NCBI GenBank assembly: GCA_016192425.1 | Contig: JACPUE010000017.1 | Location: 1-64,000, forward strand | Source: Burkholderiales bacterium | Lineage (GTDB): Bacteria; Pseudomonadota; Gammaproteobacteria; Burkholderiales; Burkholderiaceae_C | Direction of reading: 5' to 3' | DNA: 64,000 bases | Shown here: in pieces, positions 47,012-55,511 of the stretch | Position numbering within the stretch: the first letter of the stretch is position 1 | Layout of the letters: each line of letters opens with the position of its first letter | The notes under the pieces: generated by a model | The model's database searches: none | The model's input: only the letters and a program-made list of their open reading frames with translations | Told to the model about the DNA's origin: nothing | Made by a program: the position numbers and the translations under genes

Positions 47012-48121
47012 ATGCCGGATCTGTATATCGGCCTCATGTCGGGCACCTCGCTCGACGGGGTGGATGCCGTGCTGGCAGATTTTTCCGGGCCCCGCTGCCA
47101 GGTGCTGCAGCACCACGCGGCAGGGTTCGAGCCCGGCCTGCGCGCCGAACTGCTGGCGCTCAACACCAATGGCGCCAACGAACTGCACCGCGCCGCGCTT
47201 GCCGCCAACGCCCTGGCGCACAGCTACGCACAGGCCGTGCAGGCGCTGCTGCAAGCGTCCGGCATCCCCGCCAGCGCCGTGCGCGCCATTGGCGCCCACG
47301 GCCAGACCGTGCGCCACCAGCCCGGCGCCTTTGACGGCACGGGCTACACCTTGCAGCTCAACAACCCGGCCTTGCTGGCCGAGCGCACCGGCATCAGCGT
47401 GGTGGCCGACCTGCGCAGCCGCGACGTGGCCGCTGGCGGCCAGGGCGCGCCGCTGGTGCCTGCCTTCCACCAGTTCCAGTTCGGGCAAGCAGGGCAGGAT
47501 GCACTGGTGCTGAACATCGGCGGCATCGCCAACCTGAGCGTGCTGCGCGCCGACGGCAGCGTGCTGGGCTTTGACTGCGGGCCCGGCAACGCCCTCATGG
47601 ATCACTGGTGCCAACGGCACCGGGGCGAGCCCTTTGACCGCAATGGCGCCTGGGCGGCCAGCGGCCAGGTGGCGCCTGCGCTGCTGCAGCGCCTGCAGGC
47701 CGAGCCCTACCTGCACCAAAGCCCCCCCAAAAGCACGGGGCGCGACTTGTTCAACCCCCCGTGGCTGGAACAGCACCTGCGCCAATGCCTGCCCCTGCCT
47801 GCCGCCGACGTGCAGGCGACTTTGCTCGAATTGACCGCCAGCGCTTGCGCAGAAAGCGCGATACGCTATAAAAACAATAGCAAATTGCTGGCCGTGTGCG
47901 GCGGCGGCGCCTTCAATGGCCGCCTGATGGAACGCCTGCAGGCGCTGCTGCCCGGCCTGCGTGTGGAACCCACCGACACACTGGGCCTGCCCGCGCAGCA
48001 GGTGGAAGCCGCCGCTTTTGCCTGGCTGGCGCGCCAGTGCCTGCGGGGCCTGCCCGGCAACCTGCCCAGCGCAACGGGCGCCCAGGGCGCCCGTGTGCTC
48101 GGGGCGATTTACCCCGCGTGA
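47012..48121 (+). CDS. anmK: Anhydro-N-acetylmuramic acid kinase
   Basis: The 369-residue protein begins YIGLMSGTSLDGVDAVL, the AnmK N-terminal signature, and has GAHGQTVRH, VLNIGGIANLSVL and FDCGPGNALMD. It phosphorylates and hydrolyses anhydro-MurNAc from wall recycling to MurNAc-6-P. A copy of the dispersed repeat (47821-47885) lies in a variable region and encodes ACAESAIRYKNNSKL in frame. It probably shares a transcript with the M23 peptidase gene. Confidence 0.94.
   Translation: MPDLYIGLMSGTSLDGVDAVLADFSGPRCQVLQHHAAGFEPGLRAELLALNTNGANELHRAALAANALAHSYAQAVQALLQASGIPASAVRAIGAHGQTVRHQPGAFDGTGYTLQLNNPALLAERTGISVVADLRSRDVAAGGQGAPLVPAFHQFQFGQAGQDALVLNIGGIANLSVLRADGSVLGFDCGPGNALMDHWCQRHRGEPFDRNGAWAASGQVAPALLQRLQAEPYLHQSPPKSTGRDLFNPPWLEQHLRQCLPLPAADVQATLLELTASACAESAIRYKNNSKLLAVCGGGAFNGRLMERLQALLPGLRVEPTDTLGLPAQQVEAAAFAWLARQCLRGLPGNLPSATGAQGARVLGAIYPA
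47821..47885 (-). repeat. Dispersed palindromic repeat, copy inside anmK
   Basis: On the reverse strand it reads TTTGCTATTGTTTTTATAGC, then GCGCTTTCTGCGCAAGCGCT, then GGTCAATTCGAGCAAA. This is antisense to anmK. The frame is kept. Confidence 0.6.
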
Positions 48122-48155
48122 TGCGGCCGACACCGATGGCCGGCAGCGGTTTTCT

Positions 48156-48524
48156 TCAGGTCGAGAAGCTGGAGCCGCAACCGCAGGTGGACGCCGCGCC
48201 GGGGTTTTTGATCACGAACTGCGCACCCTGCAGGTCTTCCTTGTAGTCGATTTCAGCGCCCACCAGGTACTGGTAGCTCATGGCGTCGATCAGCAGGGAC
48301 ACGCCGTTCTTGGTCATCACCGTATCGTCTTCGTTGATGATTTCATCGAAGGTAAAGCCGTACTGGAAACCCGAGCAGCCGCCGCCCTGCACAAACACAC
48401 GCAGCTTGAGATCGGGGTTGCCTTCTTCAGCGATCAGGTCGGCCACCTTGGCAGCCGCGCTCTCGGTGAAGAGGATGGGGTCGGGCATGACTTCTTCGGG
48501 GGTGTCTTGGACTGCGGCACTCAT
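48156..48524 (-). CDS. erpA: Iron-sulfur cluster insertion protein ErpA-type
   Basis: The 122-residue protein has an A-type carrier domain with [17 protein letters not shown] and three cluster-binding cysteines ([21 protein letters not shown]). It donates Fe-S clusters to apoproteins. The ATG at 48524 has GGAG about 9 nt upstream; a farther start at 48581 is less likely. The end is convergent with anmK. Confidence 0.93.
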   Translation of the reverse strand: MSAAVQDTPEEVMPDPILFTESAAAKVADLIAEEGNPDLKLRVFVQGGGCSGFQYGFTFDEIINEDDTVMTKNGVSLLIDAMSYQYLVGAEIDYKEDLQGAQFVIKNPGAASTCGCGSSFST

Positions 48525-48587
48525 GGCGGGGCTCCGGGATAGGTATTTGGGCCGCAATGCTACAGCAAAGCGCCCATACATTCATTC

Positions 48588-48986
48588 TCAAGGATTGTTT
48601 GCCGCCAGCTTCAGTGTGGGCTTTTCTTCGAGCACCACATCTGCTGGGAACATCTTTCCCGAGATGGTGGCGCCCTGGTGCATTTCCAGTGTCTTGTAGT
48701 GCACATCGCCCGCAATGCGGGCCTTGGGCTGCAGTTCCAGCATGGTGCCCGCATGCACCGGGCCGTGGATCTGGCCGTTGACGATGACATGGTCGGCATG
48801 CACCGCCCCTTCCACCTTGGCCGTGGCCGAGATCACCAGCAGGCCCGGCGCACCCGCCCCTGCGCGCACATCGCCCACCACCTCGCCGTCGATGCGCAGG
48901 CCGTCGGTGAACTGCACATTGCCCTCGATGCGGCTGCCCTCGGCAATCAGGCTTTTGATGGGGGGCTGTTTGTTGCGGGAAAACAT
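48588..48986 (-). CDS. Bactofilin
   Basis: The 132-residue protein is a bactofilin (DUF583). It contains repeated short beta-helix turns (GSRIEGNVQFTDGLRIDGEV, HADHVIVNGQIHGPVHAGT). The N-terminal tail reads MFSRNKQPPIKS. Bactofilins polymerise without nucleotide and organise wall enzymes, often near M23 peptidases. An M23 gene lies 1.6 kb away. It forms a reverse-strand set with the coiled-coil protein upstream and erpA downstream. Confidence 0.92.
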   Translation of the reverse strand: MFSRNKQPPIKSLIAEGSRIEGNVQFTDGLRIDGEVVGDVRAGAGAPGLLVISATAKVEGAVHADHVIVNGQIHGPVHAGTMLELQPKARIAGDVHYKTLEMHQGATISGKMFPADVVLEEKPTLKLAANNP

Positions 48987-49033
48987 GGTGGTACTCCGTG
49001 GACGGACTCAAAGACAAGACGGGCACGCGTGGA

Positions 49034-49768
49034 TCAGCGGCGGGTGGAGGGCGCCTCTTCCAGCGCCATGGTCTGGGTGGCGCGGGCGGCGCCGCCTTCC
49101 AGCACCCGCGCGGTCACGGTTTTTACCACGGTCTGCGGCGGCAGGTCGATCACCCCCTCCATGCGCCGGTACTGGCGCAACTGCAGGTTTTGGCCCTGTC
49201 CCGCAACGGTGTGCGTCCAGGGCTTCCCTTCGCGTGTGCCCATGAGCACGATTTCGAGGGCACCCTTGAACTCGGCCGCGTTCTTCACAGTGCGCATCAC
49301 CAGGGCCTGCCACCGCAAATGGACACCCGCCACCACTTCCGCCTGCAGGCCCCTGATGGCGACGCCGCTGCCCTCCCCAGACGCGGGGATGAGCTTTTCA
49401 AACAGGCCCAGATCCTCGCGCAGCGAGCGGTTTTCCGCCTCGGCCTGGCGCAAACGGGCCGTCAGTTGCTCCAGCGCCGTGCGCTCGGCCAGCAAAAGGC
49501 TGCCCGAAGTGTTGGCAATCGACTGCTGCTGCTGGCTTTCGTCGTGCAGGCGCTGCACCTCGGCGCGCAGTTGCTTGAGTTCTTCCCGGCTGCCAGCATC
49601 CAGTCCGGCAATGGAGCGCCCAAATTCAAAAGCCCACAAGGCCACCGCTGCAGAGAACCCCAGCATCAGCGCCAACAGAAACCAGCGCAAGGGCCAGGGC
49701 AGCGCACTGCGCACGGCCATGCGCGGGGCGCTGACGGTCAGGCGGCGGCGCAACAGGCGAAAACGCAT
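49034..49768 (-). CDS. Membrane-anchored coiled-coil protein, DUF6776-like
   Basis: The 244-residue protein has one membrane segment (WFLLALMLGFSAAVALWAF, about residue 25-50), then a coiled coil with heptads (LRAEVQRLHDESQQQQ, LEQLTARLRQAEAENRSLRE). A beta-rich C-terminal domain follows (QYRRMEGVIDLPPQTVVKTV). It resembles DUF6776 proteins. The topology suggests an envelope role. It lies 47 bp before the bactofilin gene on the same strand, and a role in bactofilin placement is an inference. ATG 49768 is preferred over 49837. Confidence 0.72.
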   Translation of the reverse strand: MRFRLLRRRLTVSAPRMAVRSALPWPLRWFLLALMLGFSAAVALWAFEFGRSIAGLDAGSREELKQLRAEVQRLHDESQQQQSIANTSGSLLLAERTALEQLTARLRQAEAENRSLREDLGLFEKLIPASGEGSGVAIRGLQAEVVAGVHLRWQALVMRTVKNAAEFKGALEIVLMGTREGKPWTHTVAGQGQNLQLRQYRRMEGVIDLPPQTVVKTVTARVLEGGAARATQTMALEEAPSTRR

Positions 49769-49826
49769 GGGAATCGGTCTCCTTTGCGGTCGAAGGCCCG
49801 GACTATACCTTCTTGGAGCAGGCGCC

Positions 49827-49870
49827 CCAAAAAACAAAACCGCCAGCGGCTTGCACCGTGGCGGTTTTGT
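49827..49870 (-). terminator. Rho-independent terminator after rpsI
   Basis: On the reverse strand, ACAAAACCGCCA pairs with TGGCGGTTTTGT (12 bp), followed by a T-run. It ends the rplM-rpsI transcript before the DUF6776-like gene. Confidence 0.85.
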
Positions 49871-49894
49871 TGAAGGGCTTGCAGTCGCAGCGGA

Positions 49895-50287
49895 TCAGCG
49901 CTTGGAGAACTGCTTTGCGCGGCGGGCGCCACGCAGACCGACCTTCTTGCGCTCGACTTCGCGCGCATCGCGCGTCACGAAACCGGCCTGGCTCAGCACG
50001 GGCTTGAGCGTGGCGTCGTAGTCGATCAGCGCACGGGTGATGCCGTGGCGGGTAGCGCCGGCCTGGCCGGATTCGCCGCCGCCATTGACGTTGACCTGCA
50101 CATCGAAGGCTTCGAGGTTGTTGGTCAGCGCCAGGGGTTGCTTGGCGATCATGATCGAGGTTTCACGGCCGAAGTAGGACTGGATGTCCTTGCCGTTGAT
50201 CGTGATCTTGCCAGAGCCTTTTTTCAGAAACACGCGGGCGACGCTGGATTTGCGACGGCCGGTGCCATTGTTCCAATCACCAATCAT
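49895..50287 (-). CDS. rpsI: 30S ribosomal protein S9
   Basis: The 130-residue protein is full length. It starts [20 protein letters not shown] and ends in the basic tail [14 protein letters not shown], which reaches the ribosomal P site. It follows rplM by 11 bp as in most bacteria. Confidence 0.98.
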   Translation of the reverse strand: MIGDWNNGTGRRKSSVARVFLKKGSGKITINGKDIQSYFGRETSIMIAKQPLALTNNLEAFDVQVNVNGGGESGQAGATRHGITRALIDYDATLKPVLSQAGFVTRDAREVERKKVGLRGARRAKQFSKR

Positions 50288-50298
50288 CTCAAGGCTCC

Positions 50299-50727
50299 TT
50301 ACAGTTCCAGCACTTTGGGCTGTTGGGCGGTGTGGGGATGCTCTGCACCACCGTACACCTTGAGTTTCTTGATCATGGCGTAGCCCAGCGGGCCCTTGGG
50401 CAGCATGCCCTTGACGGCCTTCTCCAGCGCGCGGCCGGGGTGCTTGGCTTGCATGTCGCGGAAGTTCGTGGCCGTGATGCCGCCGGGGTAACCCGAATGG
50501 CGGTAGTACACCTTGTCGAGCGACTTGGTGCCGGTGACCTTGAGCTTGGATGCGTTGATGATGACGATGAAGTCACCCGTATCGACGTGAGGCGTGTAAA
50601 TGGCTTTGTGTTTGCCGCGCAGACGGAGGGCAACTTCGCTGGCTACCCGGCCGAGCACCTTGTCGGTGGCGTCAATCACAAACCACTCGTGCACCACCTC
50701 AGCGGGTTTTGCGCTGAATGTAGACAT
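50299..50727 (-). CDS. rplM: 50S ribosomal protein L13
   Basis: The 142-residue protein has [19 protein letters not shown] near its start and [17 protein letters not shown]. It is full length. It heads the rplM-rpsI operon. Confidence 0.98.
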   Translation of the reverse strand: MSTFSAKPAEVVHEWFVIDATDKVLGRVASEVALRLRGKHKAIYTPHVDTGDFIVIINASKLKVTGTKSLDKVYYRHSGYPGGITATNFRDMQAKHPGRALEKAVKGMLPKGPLGYAMIKKLKVYGGAEHPHTAQQPKVLEL

Positions 50728-50917
50728 GAGAGTTCTCTTTCGAGGGTTTGACCGGCCAAAAATAGGGGCCGGTGTCCTGCGGGCTCTTTTCCACGGTCGG
50801 TGTTTCTCTCAGGCGGAAACCTCTTAGGTGGTGCTTGGGCGCGCTTTTCGCCATGGTCAATGACGGGCGCACCCCTTCGCCGCGGAGCACCAATTCGCTG
50901 CGAAGCCGATCATTATA
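50728..50917 (-). promoter_or_regulatory. rplM promoter and long leader with hairpin
   Basis: TATAAT lies at 50912-50917 (reverse strand). A start near 50904 would leave a leader of about 175 nt. The leader holds a perfect 7-bp stem ACCGGCC/GGCCGGT (50751-50757 and 50767-50773), 24 nt before the start codon. Such a position allows autoregulation by a ribosomal protein, but this is not shown. Confidence 0.5.
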
Positions 50918-50965
50918 CAAAACCTGCGCCGTCAGTGCCATGGCGATTGCCCCCGTGGCTCCGGG

Positions 50966-52876
50966 TCAGTTTGCAAGCTGGCGGTTTTCCAGCGGCTCCA
51001 TCTGGCGGCGGAACTCCACGCAGGCGGGCAAGGCTGCATTGCCCGCCTTGCGGCACTGCGCGCGCAGGCACATGCTGCGGGTGAAGAACGACTCCCCTTC
51101 GCACAGCCGCACCGGTGGAGCGGGCTTGGGCGGCGGGGGCGGCGGCGCAGGTTCGGGCGCTGGCGGTGGCGGTGCGGGTTCTGGCGCAGGGAGCGGCGCA
51201 ACCACTGCCGCCGCATCCTTTTTGCGCTTGGCCACGCGCGAGGCCGCGCGCGGGTCAGAGGCCGCCACAAAGGCGGGGGCGGGGCCCGACGCAGCATCGG
51301 CAGCCGGTACCGACGCCGCGCTCACTGTCTCGGAGGCAGCGGGCACCGCCGCCACTGCGATGGCATCGGAAGCAGCCGCCGAGGCAGGGGCCGATGCGGG
51401 CTCCGCCAGTTCGGTGATGATGTCGTCCCTGGGCGGTAATGCCTTGGCGGCCACATGGCTGCGCCACCCGTAGGCCCCGCCCGCCATCACGAGGAGTGCT
51501 GCCGCGCCGATGGCCCACCAGGCGACTCCGGCACTACCTGCAGGTTTGCGCACTGCCGTTCTGGCCGCGCCTTTGTGCAGGGGCGCCGGGCGCGAGGACC
51601 GCCCGTGCGCGGACTCCAGCCCATAGCGCGTCGTGCCCGGCGGCATCTGCGGCTGGGCAGCCTCCACGGCGTCGAGGATGGAGCTGTCAGCCACATCTTC
51701 CATCAGCACGGTATCGCCAGCATCCAGGGCCACCGTGTCTTGTGCGTCCAGCGGCGCAGGAGGGGGATCTGCCGGTTTTGCTGCGGGTGCGGGCGGCACC
51801 GGCTTCTTGAGCTTGCCCATGGCCTCGGACGTGAGATCCACCGTGGGCACCACAATGCCCGGCCCCGGCTGGTCGGTGGGTTCGACCCACAAATCGCCCA
51901 GTTCGGCACGAAAGTCGAACAGTTCCAGCCCGGCGGGTGCAGTGGTCATCTCCATCAGTTGCAGGAACTCGTCGATGCTCTGCGGCCGGTCTTTGGGCTG
52001 CAAGGACAAGGCCTTGGTGATGGCATCGACAAACGCCGGGGAGTATTCCTGCCCGAACTGCTTGCGCACTGTCTTGGCCACCCTGGCGAACGGCACCATG
52101 CGATCGCGGATGGCGCGCAGGGAGGACGGCAGGGGTGTGTCGTTGCACAGGCAGCCGTGCACGACGGCGGCAAGGGAGTACAGATCGCTCCACGGCCCCT
52201 GGACCAGATCCGGGTCACCGTCGGAATACTGTTCGATGGGCGCGTAATTGACCTTGAGCACGGCCGTGTGCTTGCGGTCCCGGTCGTTGATCGCATGGCG
52301 CGCAGCACCCAGGTCCAGCAATACCGGCGGGCCGAAGTCCTGCAGAAAGATGTTGTCGGGAGAGATGTCGCGGTGCAGCGTCTGCCCACCGTGCAGTACG
52401 CGCAGCGCCCCCAGCACACACCACAGCACCTTGCGCAGCCAGGCCTCTGGGGGCGGCGTGCGCATCTGGGCGCGTGCCTGCTTGAACGTCATGCCGCTGT
52501 ACAAAGGCATGACCATGTAAGCCGTGTGGTTGTCTTCCCAGAAGCGGAACACCTTGACCAGAGAGGGATGGTCGAACTGCGCCAGCAGGCGCGCTTCCCC
52601 CATGAAAGACTTCAGGCCCGCATGGAACGCCGGGAGGTCTGCGGGCGAACGCGGCACCAGCACGCCATCTGCCCCCCTGGTGGCCAGGGCGGTCGGCATG
52701 AACTCCTTGATGGCCACGGCGCGGTGCAGGGAATGGTCAAACGCCTTGTACACCATGCCAAAGCCACCCACCCCCAGAAGGGCCAGGATTTCGAATTCCC
52801 CCAGGCGCGTGCCCACCGGCAAGGCATCGACATGCATTGCCGCTGGGAGAGGTGTCTCGGTAGCGAGGTCGGTCAT
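50966..52876 (-). CDS. Serine/threonine protein kinase, membrane-anchored
   Basis: The 636-residue protein has a Hanks-type kinase domain (residues ~25-310): Gly-loop LLGVGGFGMVYKA, VAIKEF (Lys), catalytic loop HRDISPDNIF (about residue 167), and DLGAAR in place of DFG. A Pro/Ala linker leads to one membrane segment (AIGAAALLVMAGGAYGW, about residues 452-470). The periplasmic C-terminus is Pro-rich and ends with a short domain carrying four cysteines (LCEGESFF, MCLRAQC, PACVEF). It may sense through that domain. The target is unknown. It is divergent from rlmJ and upstream of rplM on the same strand. Confidence 0.88.
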   Translation of the reverse strand: MTDLATETPLPAAMHVDALPVGTRLGEFEILALLGVGGFGMVYKAFDHSLHRAVAIKEFMPTALATRGADGVLVPRSPADLPAFHAGLKSFMGEARLLAQFDHPSLVKVFRFWEDNHTAYMVMPLYSGMTFKQARAQMRTPPPEAWLRKVLWCVLGALRVLHGGQTLHRDISPDNIFLQDFGPPVLLDLGAARHAINDRDRKHTAVLKVNYAPIEQYSDGDPDLVQGPWSDLYSLAAVVHGCLCNDTPLPSSLRAIRDRMVPFARVAKTVRKQFGQEYSPAFVDAITKALSLQPKDRPQSIDEFLQLMEMTTAPAGLELFDFRAELGDLWVEPTDQPGPGIVVPTVDLTSEAMGKLKKPVPPAPAAKPADPPPAPLDAQDTVALDAGDTVLMEDVADSSILDAVEAAQPQMPPGTTRYGLESAHGRSSRPAPLHKGAARTAVRKPAGSAGVAWWAIGAAALLVMAGGAYGWRSHVAAKALPPRDDIITELAEPASAPASAAASDAIAVAAVPAASETVSAASVPAADAASGPAPAFVAASDPRAASRVAKRKKDAAAVVAPLPAPEPAPPPPAPEPAPPPPPPKPAPPVRLCEGESFFTRSMCLRAQCRKAGNAALPACVEFRRQMEPLENRQLAN

Positions 52877-53118
52877 GGTGACAAATCCAGAATGCCAAAC
52901 CTGCGGGCAAGTCCACGCGGGTTCGGAGCCACAAGGCTGCAGGCGCCATCATCGCCGCTGTGCCGTGCCCCACCCACAACAAAACGTATCTGGTGAGACA
53001 AAAAAACACACCGCCTGCCAAATTTTCCTGCGATTGTGCCTGCTCTGAAGGCTTGTACAACCGGGGCTGGCACCATGGCGGGCGCCAACGCGCAGGACAC
53101 GGGGGTTACCATTGCCGC

Positions 53119-53994
53119 ATGTTCAGTTACCGCCACGCCTTCCATGCAGGCAACCATGCCGACGTGCTCAAGCACGCCATCCTGGTTGCCACCCTGCAGC
53201 ACCTGACCGCGAAGGACACCGCCCTGATGGCGCTGGACACGCACGCTGGCGCCGGTCTGTACCGGCTCGACGGCGACTACGCACGCACCAGCGCCGAGGC
53301 CGAAGAAGGCGTATTGAAGCTGGCCGCCGCCGCCAGCCAGGCCCAGGGAACGCCGCTTCCGGCACTGTTGCAGAACTATCTGGCACTGGTGCGCAGCTTC
53401 AACCAGGGGCCGGACATCAGGGTTTACCCAGGCTCCCCTTTCATCTTGCAGCATTTGTTGCGCGAGCACGACAAATTGAAACTCTTCGAGCTGCACCCGA
53501 CAGATTTGCGTGCCCTGGCTGGCAACGTCGCGCAGCTCAAAGCCGGGCGCCAGGTCGCCGTACTGCAGGAAGACGGTTTTGAAGGGGTGCGCCGCTTCCT
53601 GCCGCCGCCTTCGCGCCGGGCGCTGGTGCTGTGCGACCCCAGCTACGAACTCAAGAGCGATTACGCCCGCGTGCCCGAGATGCTGCAGGACGCCCTCAAG
53701 CGCTTTGCCACCGGAACCTACGCCGTGTGGTACCCCATCATCCCCCGCCCTGAGGCGCACGACCTGCCCCGGCGCCTGAAATCCGCCGCCGCCAAGGCGG
53801 GCAAAAGCTGGCTGCATGCAAGCCTGACCGTGAAATCAGGCGCGGGCGCACGCCCCGGCCTGGGAGCCAGCGGCATGTTCCTGGTCAACCCGCCCCACCC
53901 CTTGCAAGCCGCCTTGCGCGAGGCCCTGCCCCGCATGGTGGAACTGCTGGGCCAGGATCGCAACGCCAGCCACCAGTTGGAGTCAGGCAGCTGA
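53119..53994 (+). CDS. rlmJ: 23S rRNA (adenine2030-N6)-methyltransferase RlmJ
   Basis: The 291-residue protein begins MFSYRHAFHAGNHADVLKHA, the RlmJ signature. It has ALDTHAGAGLY (SAM motif I) and the catalytic CDPSYELKSDY (DPPY-type). It methylates A2030 of 23S rRNA. The ATG at 53119 agrees with the family; an upstream in-frame ATG at 52960 is rejected. It is convergent with a DUF4124-like gene. Confidence 0.96.
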   Translation: MFSYRHAFHAGNHADVLKHAILVATLQHLTAKDTALMALDTHAGAGLYRLDGDYARTSAEAEEGVLKLAAAASQAQGTPLPALLQNYLALVRSFNQGPDIRVYPGSPFILQHLLREHDKLKLFELHPTDLRALAGNVAQLKAGRQVAVLQEDGFEGVRRFLPPPSRRALVLCDPSYELKSDYARVPEMLQDALKRFATGTYAVWYPIIPRPEAHDLPRRLKSAAAKAGKSWLHASLTVKSGAGARPGLGASGMFLVNPPHPLQAALREALPRMVELLGQDRNASHQLESGS

Positions 53995-53997
53995 AAA

Positions 53998-54612
53998 CTA
54001 GCGCTTGCAGCGCGCGATGAAGTTCTCTTCGAACCGGCGCAGATCGGCCTTTTCACCTTCGCTCAGGTCGGTGCGCGCCTGCTTGGCCTGGAGAATGCGG
54101 CGCGACTCCGCGCACTGCTGCAGGAAGCGATCTTCACGGTCGCGCGAGGCCTGGTCTGCCAGGCGTGTCGCTTTTTCCTCCTCGCGCTGCTCCTTCTTGC
54201 GGTTGTAGCGGTCGGTCGAGAGCCTGGTGTAGGCAGACTCCTCCTCCTCGCTGCACTCCCTTTTGTACTCCCGGCGCAGGTCTTCGATGGCGTCGTACTT
54301 CAGCCCCCGGCTGCTGGCCGTACGCATGGCCTGGTACAGGGAGCGGCAGCGCCCGCCCATGTACTGCAGGTGCTCGGGCTCGTCCCCCGTAGAGCGGGAG
54401 GACGGCCGATAGCTGCCAGAAGACGATGAGTAGCTGGATGATGGCGCCGGCCCGCCCACCACCGCCGTGGTCCGCATGTCCGACGGACAGGGACGTGCAA
54501 GCACGAAATTGCTGCCATTGGAGTCCCGGCAGTGGTAGGTCATCTGTGCACTGGCGGCACCCGCCCACAAACTGCCCCCCACCAAAGCCATGCAGACCCA
54601 AACCGATTTCAT
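53998..54612 (-). CDS. DUF4124-like periplasmic protein
   Basis: The 204-residue protein has a signal peptide (VCMALVGGSLWAGAASAQ). A short DUF4124-like N-terminus follows (MTYHCRDSNGSNFVLARPCP) with cysteines. A Ser/Tyr-rich stretch (about residues 55-80) leads to a charged helical C-terminal half with several Cys (EQREEEKATRLADQASRDRE). The function is unknown. It lies 29 bp after metF on the opposite end of that operon, and could be co-transcribed with it. Confidence 0.7.
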   Translation of the reverse strand: MKSVWVCMALVGGSLWAGAASAQMTYHCRDSNGSNFVLARPCPSDMRTTAVVGGPAPSSSYSSSSGSYRPSSRSTGDEPEHLQYMGGRCRSLYQAMRTASSRGLKYDAIEDLRREYKRECSEEEESAYTRLSTDRYNRKKEQREEEKATRLADQASRDREDRFLQQCAESRRILQAKQARTDLSEGEKADLRRFEENFIARCKR

Positions 54613-54641
54613 GGTGTGCCCTCAACCCAAAAAACGAAATG

Positions 54642-55511
54642 TTACCGCGCGTAAGCGCCTGCCAGCCCCAAGCGGCGGCAAATTTCCAGCGCAGCAGTGC
54701 TTTGGTTCATCGTATAGAAGTGCAGGCCCGGCGCCCCTGCCGCCAGCAGTTGTTCGCACAGGCGGGTGACCACGTCCAGGCCGAACGCGCGGATGCCCGC
54801 CGCATCGTCGCCCAGGCTCTGCAGGCGCAGGCGGATCCAGCGCGGTACTTCGGCGCCGCAGCTGTCGGCAAAGCGCAGCAGGCCGCTGGCGTTGATGATG
54901 GGCATGATGCCGGGCACCACCGGCACGTCGGCGCCCAGCCTGCGCGCCTCGTCTACAAAGCGGAAATAGGCGTCGGTGTTGAAGAAGAACTGTGTGATCG
55001 CCGAGTTGGCACCCGCCTTGACCTTGGCCGCATATGCCTGCAGGTCTGCCTCGGGGGATCGGGACTGCGGGTGCGTTTCGGGGTAGGCCGCCACTTCCAG
55101 GTGGAAGTGGCCCCCCGTCTCGGCGCGGATGAAGGCCACCAGATCGGCCGCGTAGCGGAATTCGCCCATGCTGCCGTAGCCGCTGGGCAGATCGCCACGC
55201 AGCGCCACCAGCCTGCGCACACCCATGGACTGGAACAGCGCCAGCTTCTCGCGCACCGAAGCGCGCGACGCACCGACGCAGGTGAAATGCGAAGCCCCCT
55301 GCTGCCCTTCGTCCAGGATGGACTGCACGGTCTGCAGGGTGCCGTCCTGCGTAGAGCCCCCTGCGCCATAGGTCACCGAGCAAAACTGGGGCTGCAAGGC
55401 ATAGAGCTGCTGGCGCACGGCGCGCAGTTTGTCGGCGCCCTCGGGCGTCTTGGGCGGAAAAAATTCGAAACTGACCGGCACACTGGCCGGTGCGGCGTTG
55501 GCTGCGTTCAT
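54642..55511 (-). CDS. metF: Methylenetetrahydrofolate reductase
   Basis: The 289-residue protein has VSFEFFPPKTPEGADKL (FAD-binding start), FCSVTYGAGGSTQDGT, RRLVALRGDLPSGYG and FFFNTDAYFRFVDE. It reduces methylene-THF to methyl-THF for methionine synthesis. The ATG overlaps the tlyA stop by 4 nt. With ahcY upstream the operon serves the methyl cycle, under the SAH riboswitch. Confidence 0.96.
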   Translation of the reverse strand: MNAANAAPASVPVSFEFFPPKTPEGADKLRAVRQQLYALQPQFCSVTYGAGGSTQDGTLQTVQSILDEGQQGASHFTCVGASRASVREKLALFQSMGVRRLVALRGDLPSGYGSMGEFRYAADLVAFIRAETGGHFHLEVAAYPETHPQSRSPEADLQAYAAKVKAGANSAITQFFFNTDAYFRFVDEARRLGADVPVVPGIMPIINASGLLRFADSCGAEVPRWIRLRLQSLGDDAAGIRAFGLDVVTRLCEQLLAAGAPGLHFYTMNQSTAALEICRRLGLAGAYAR

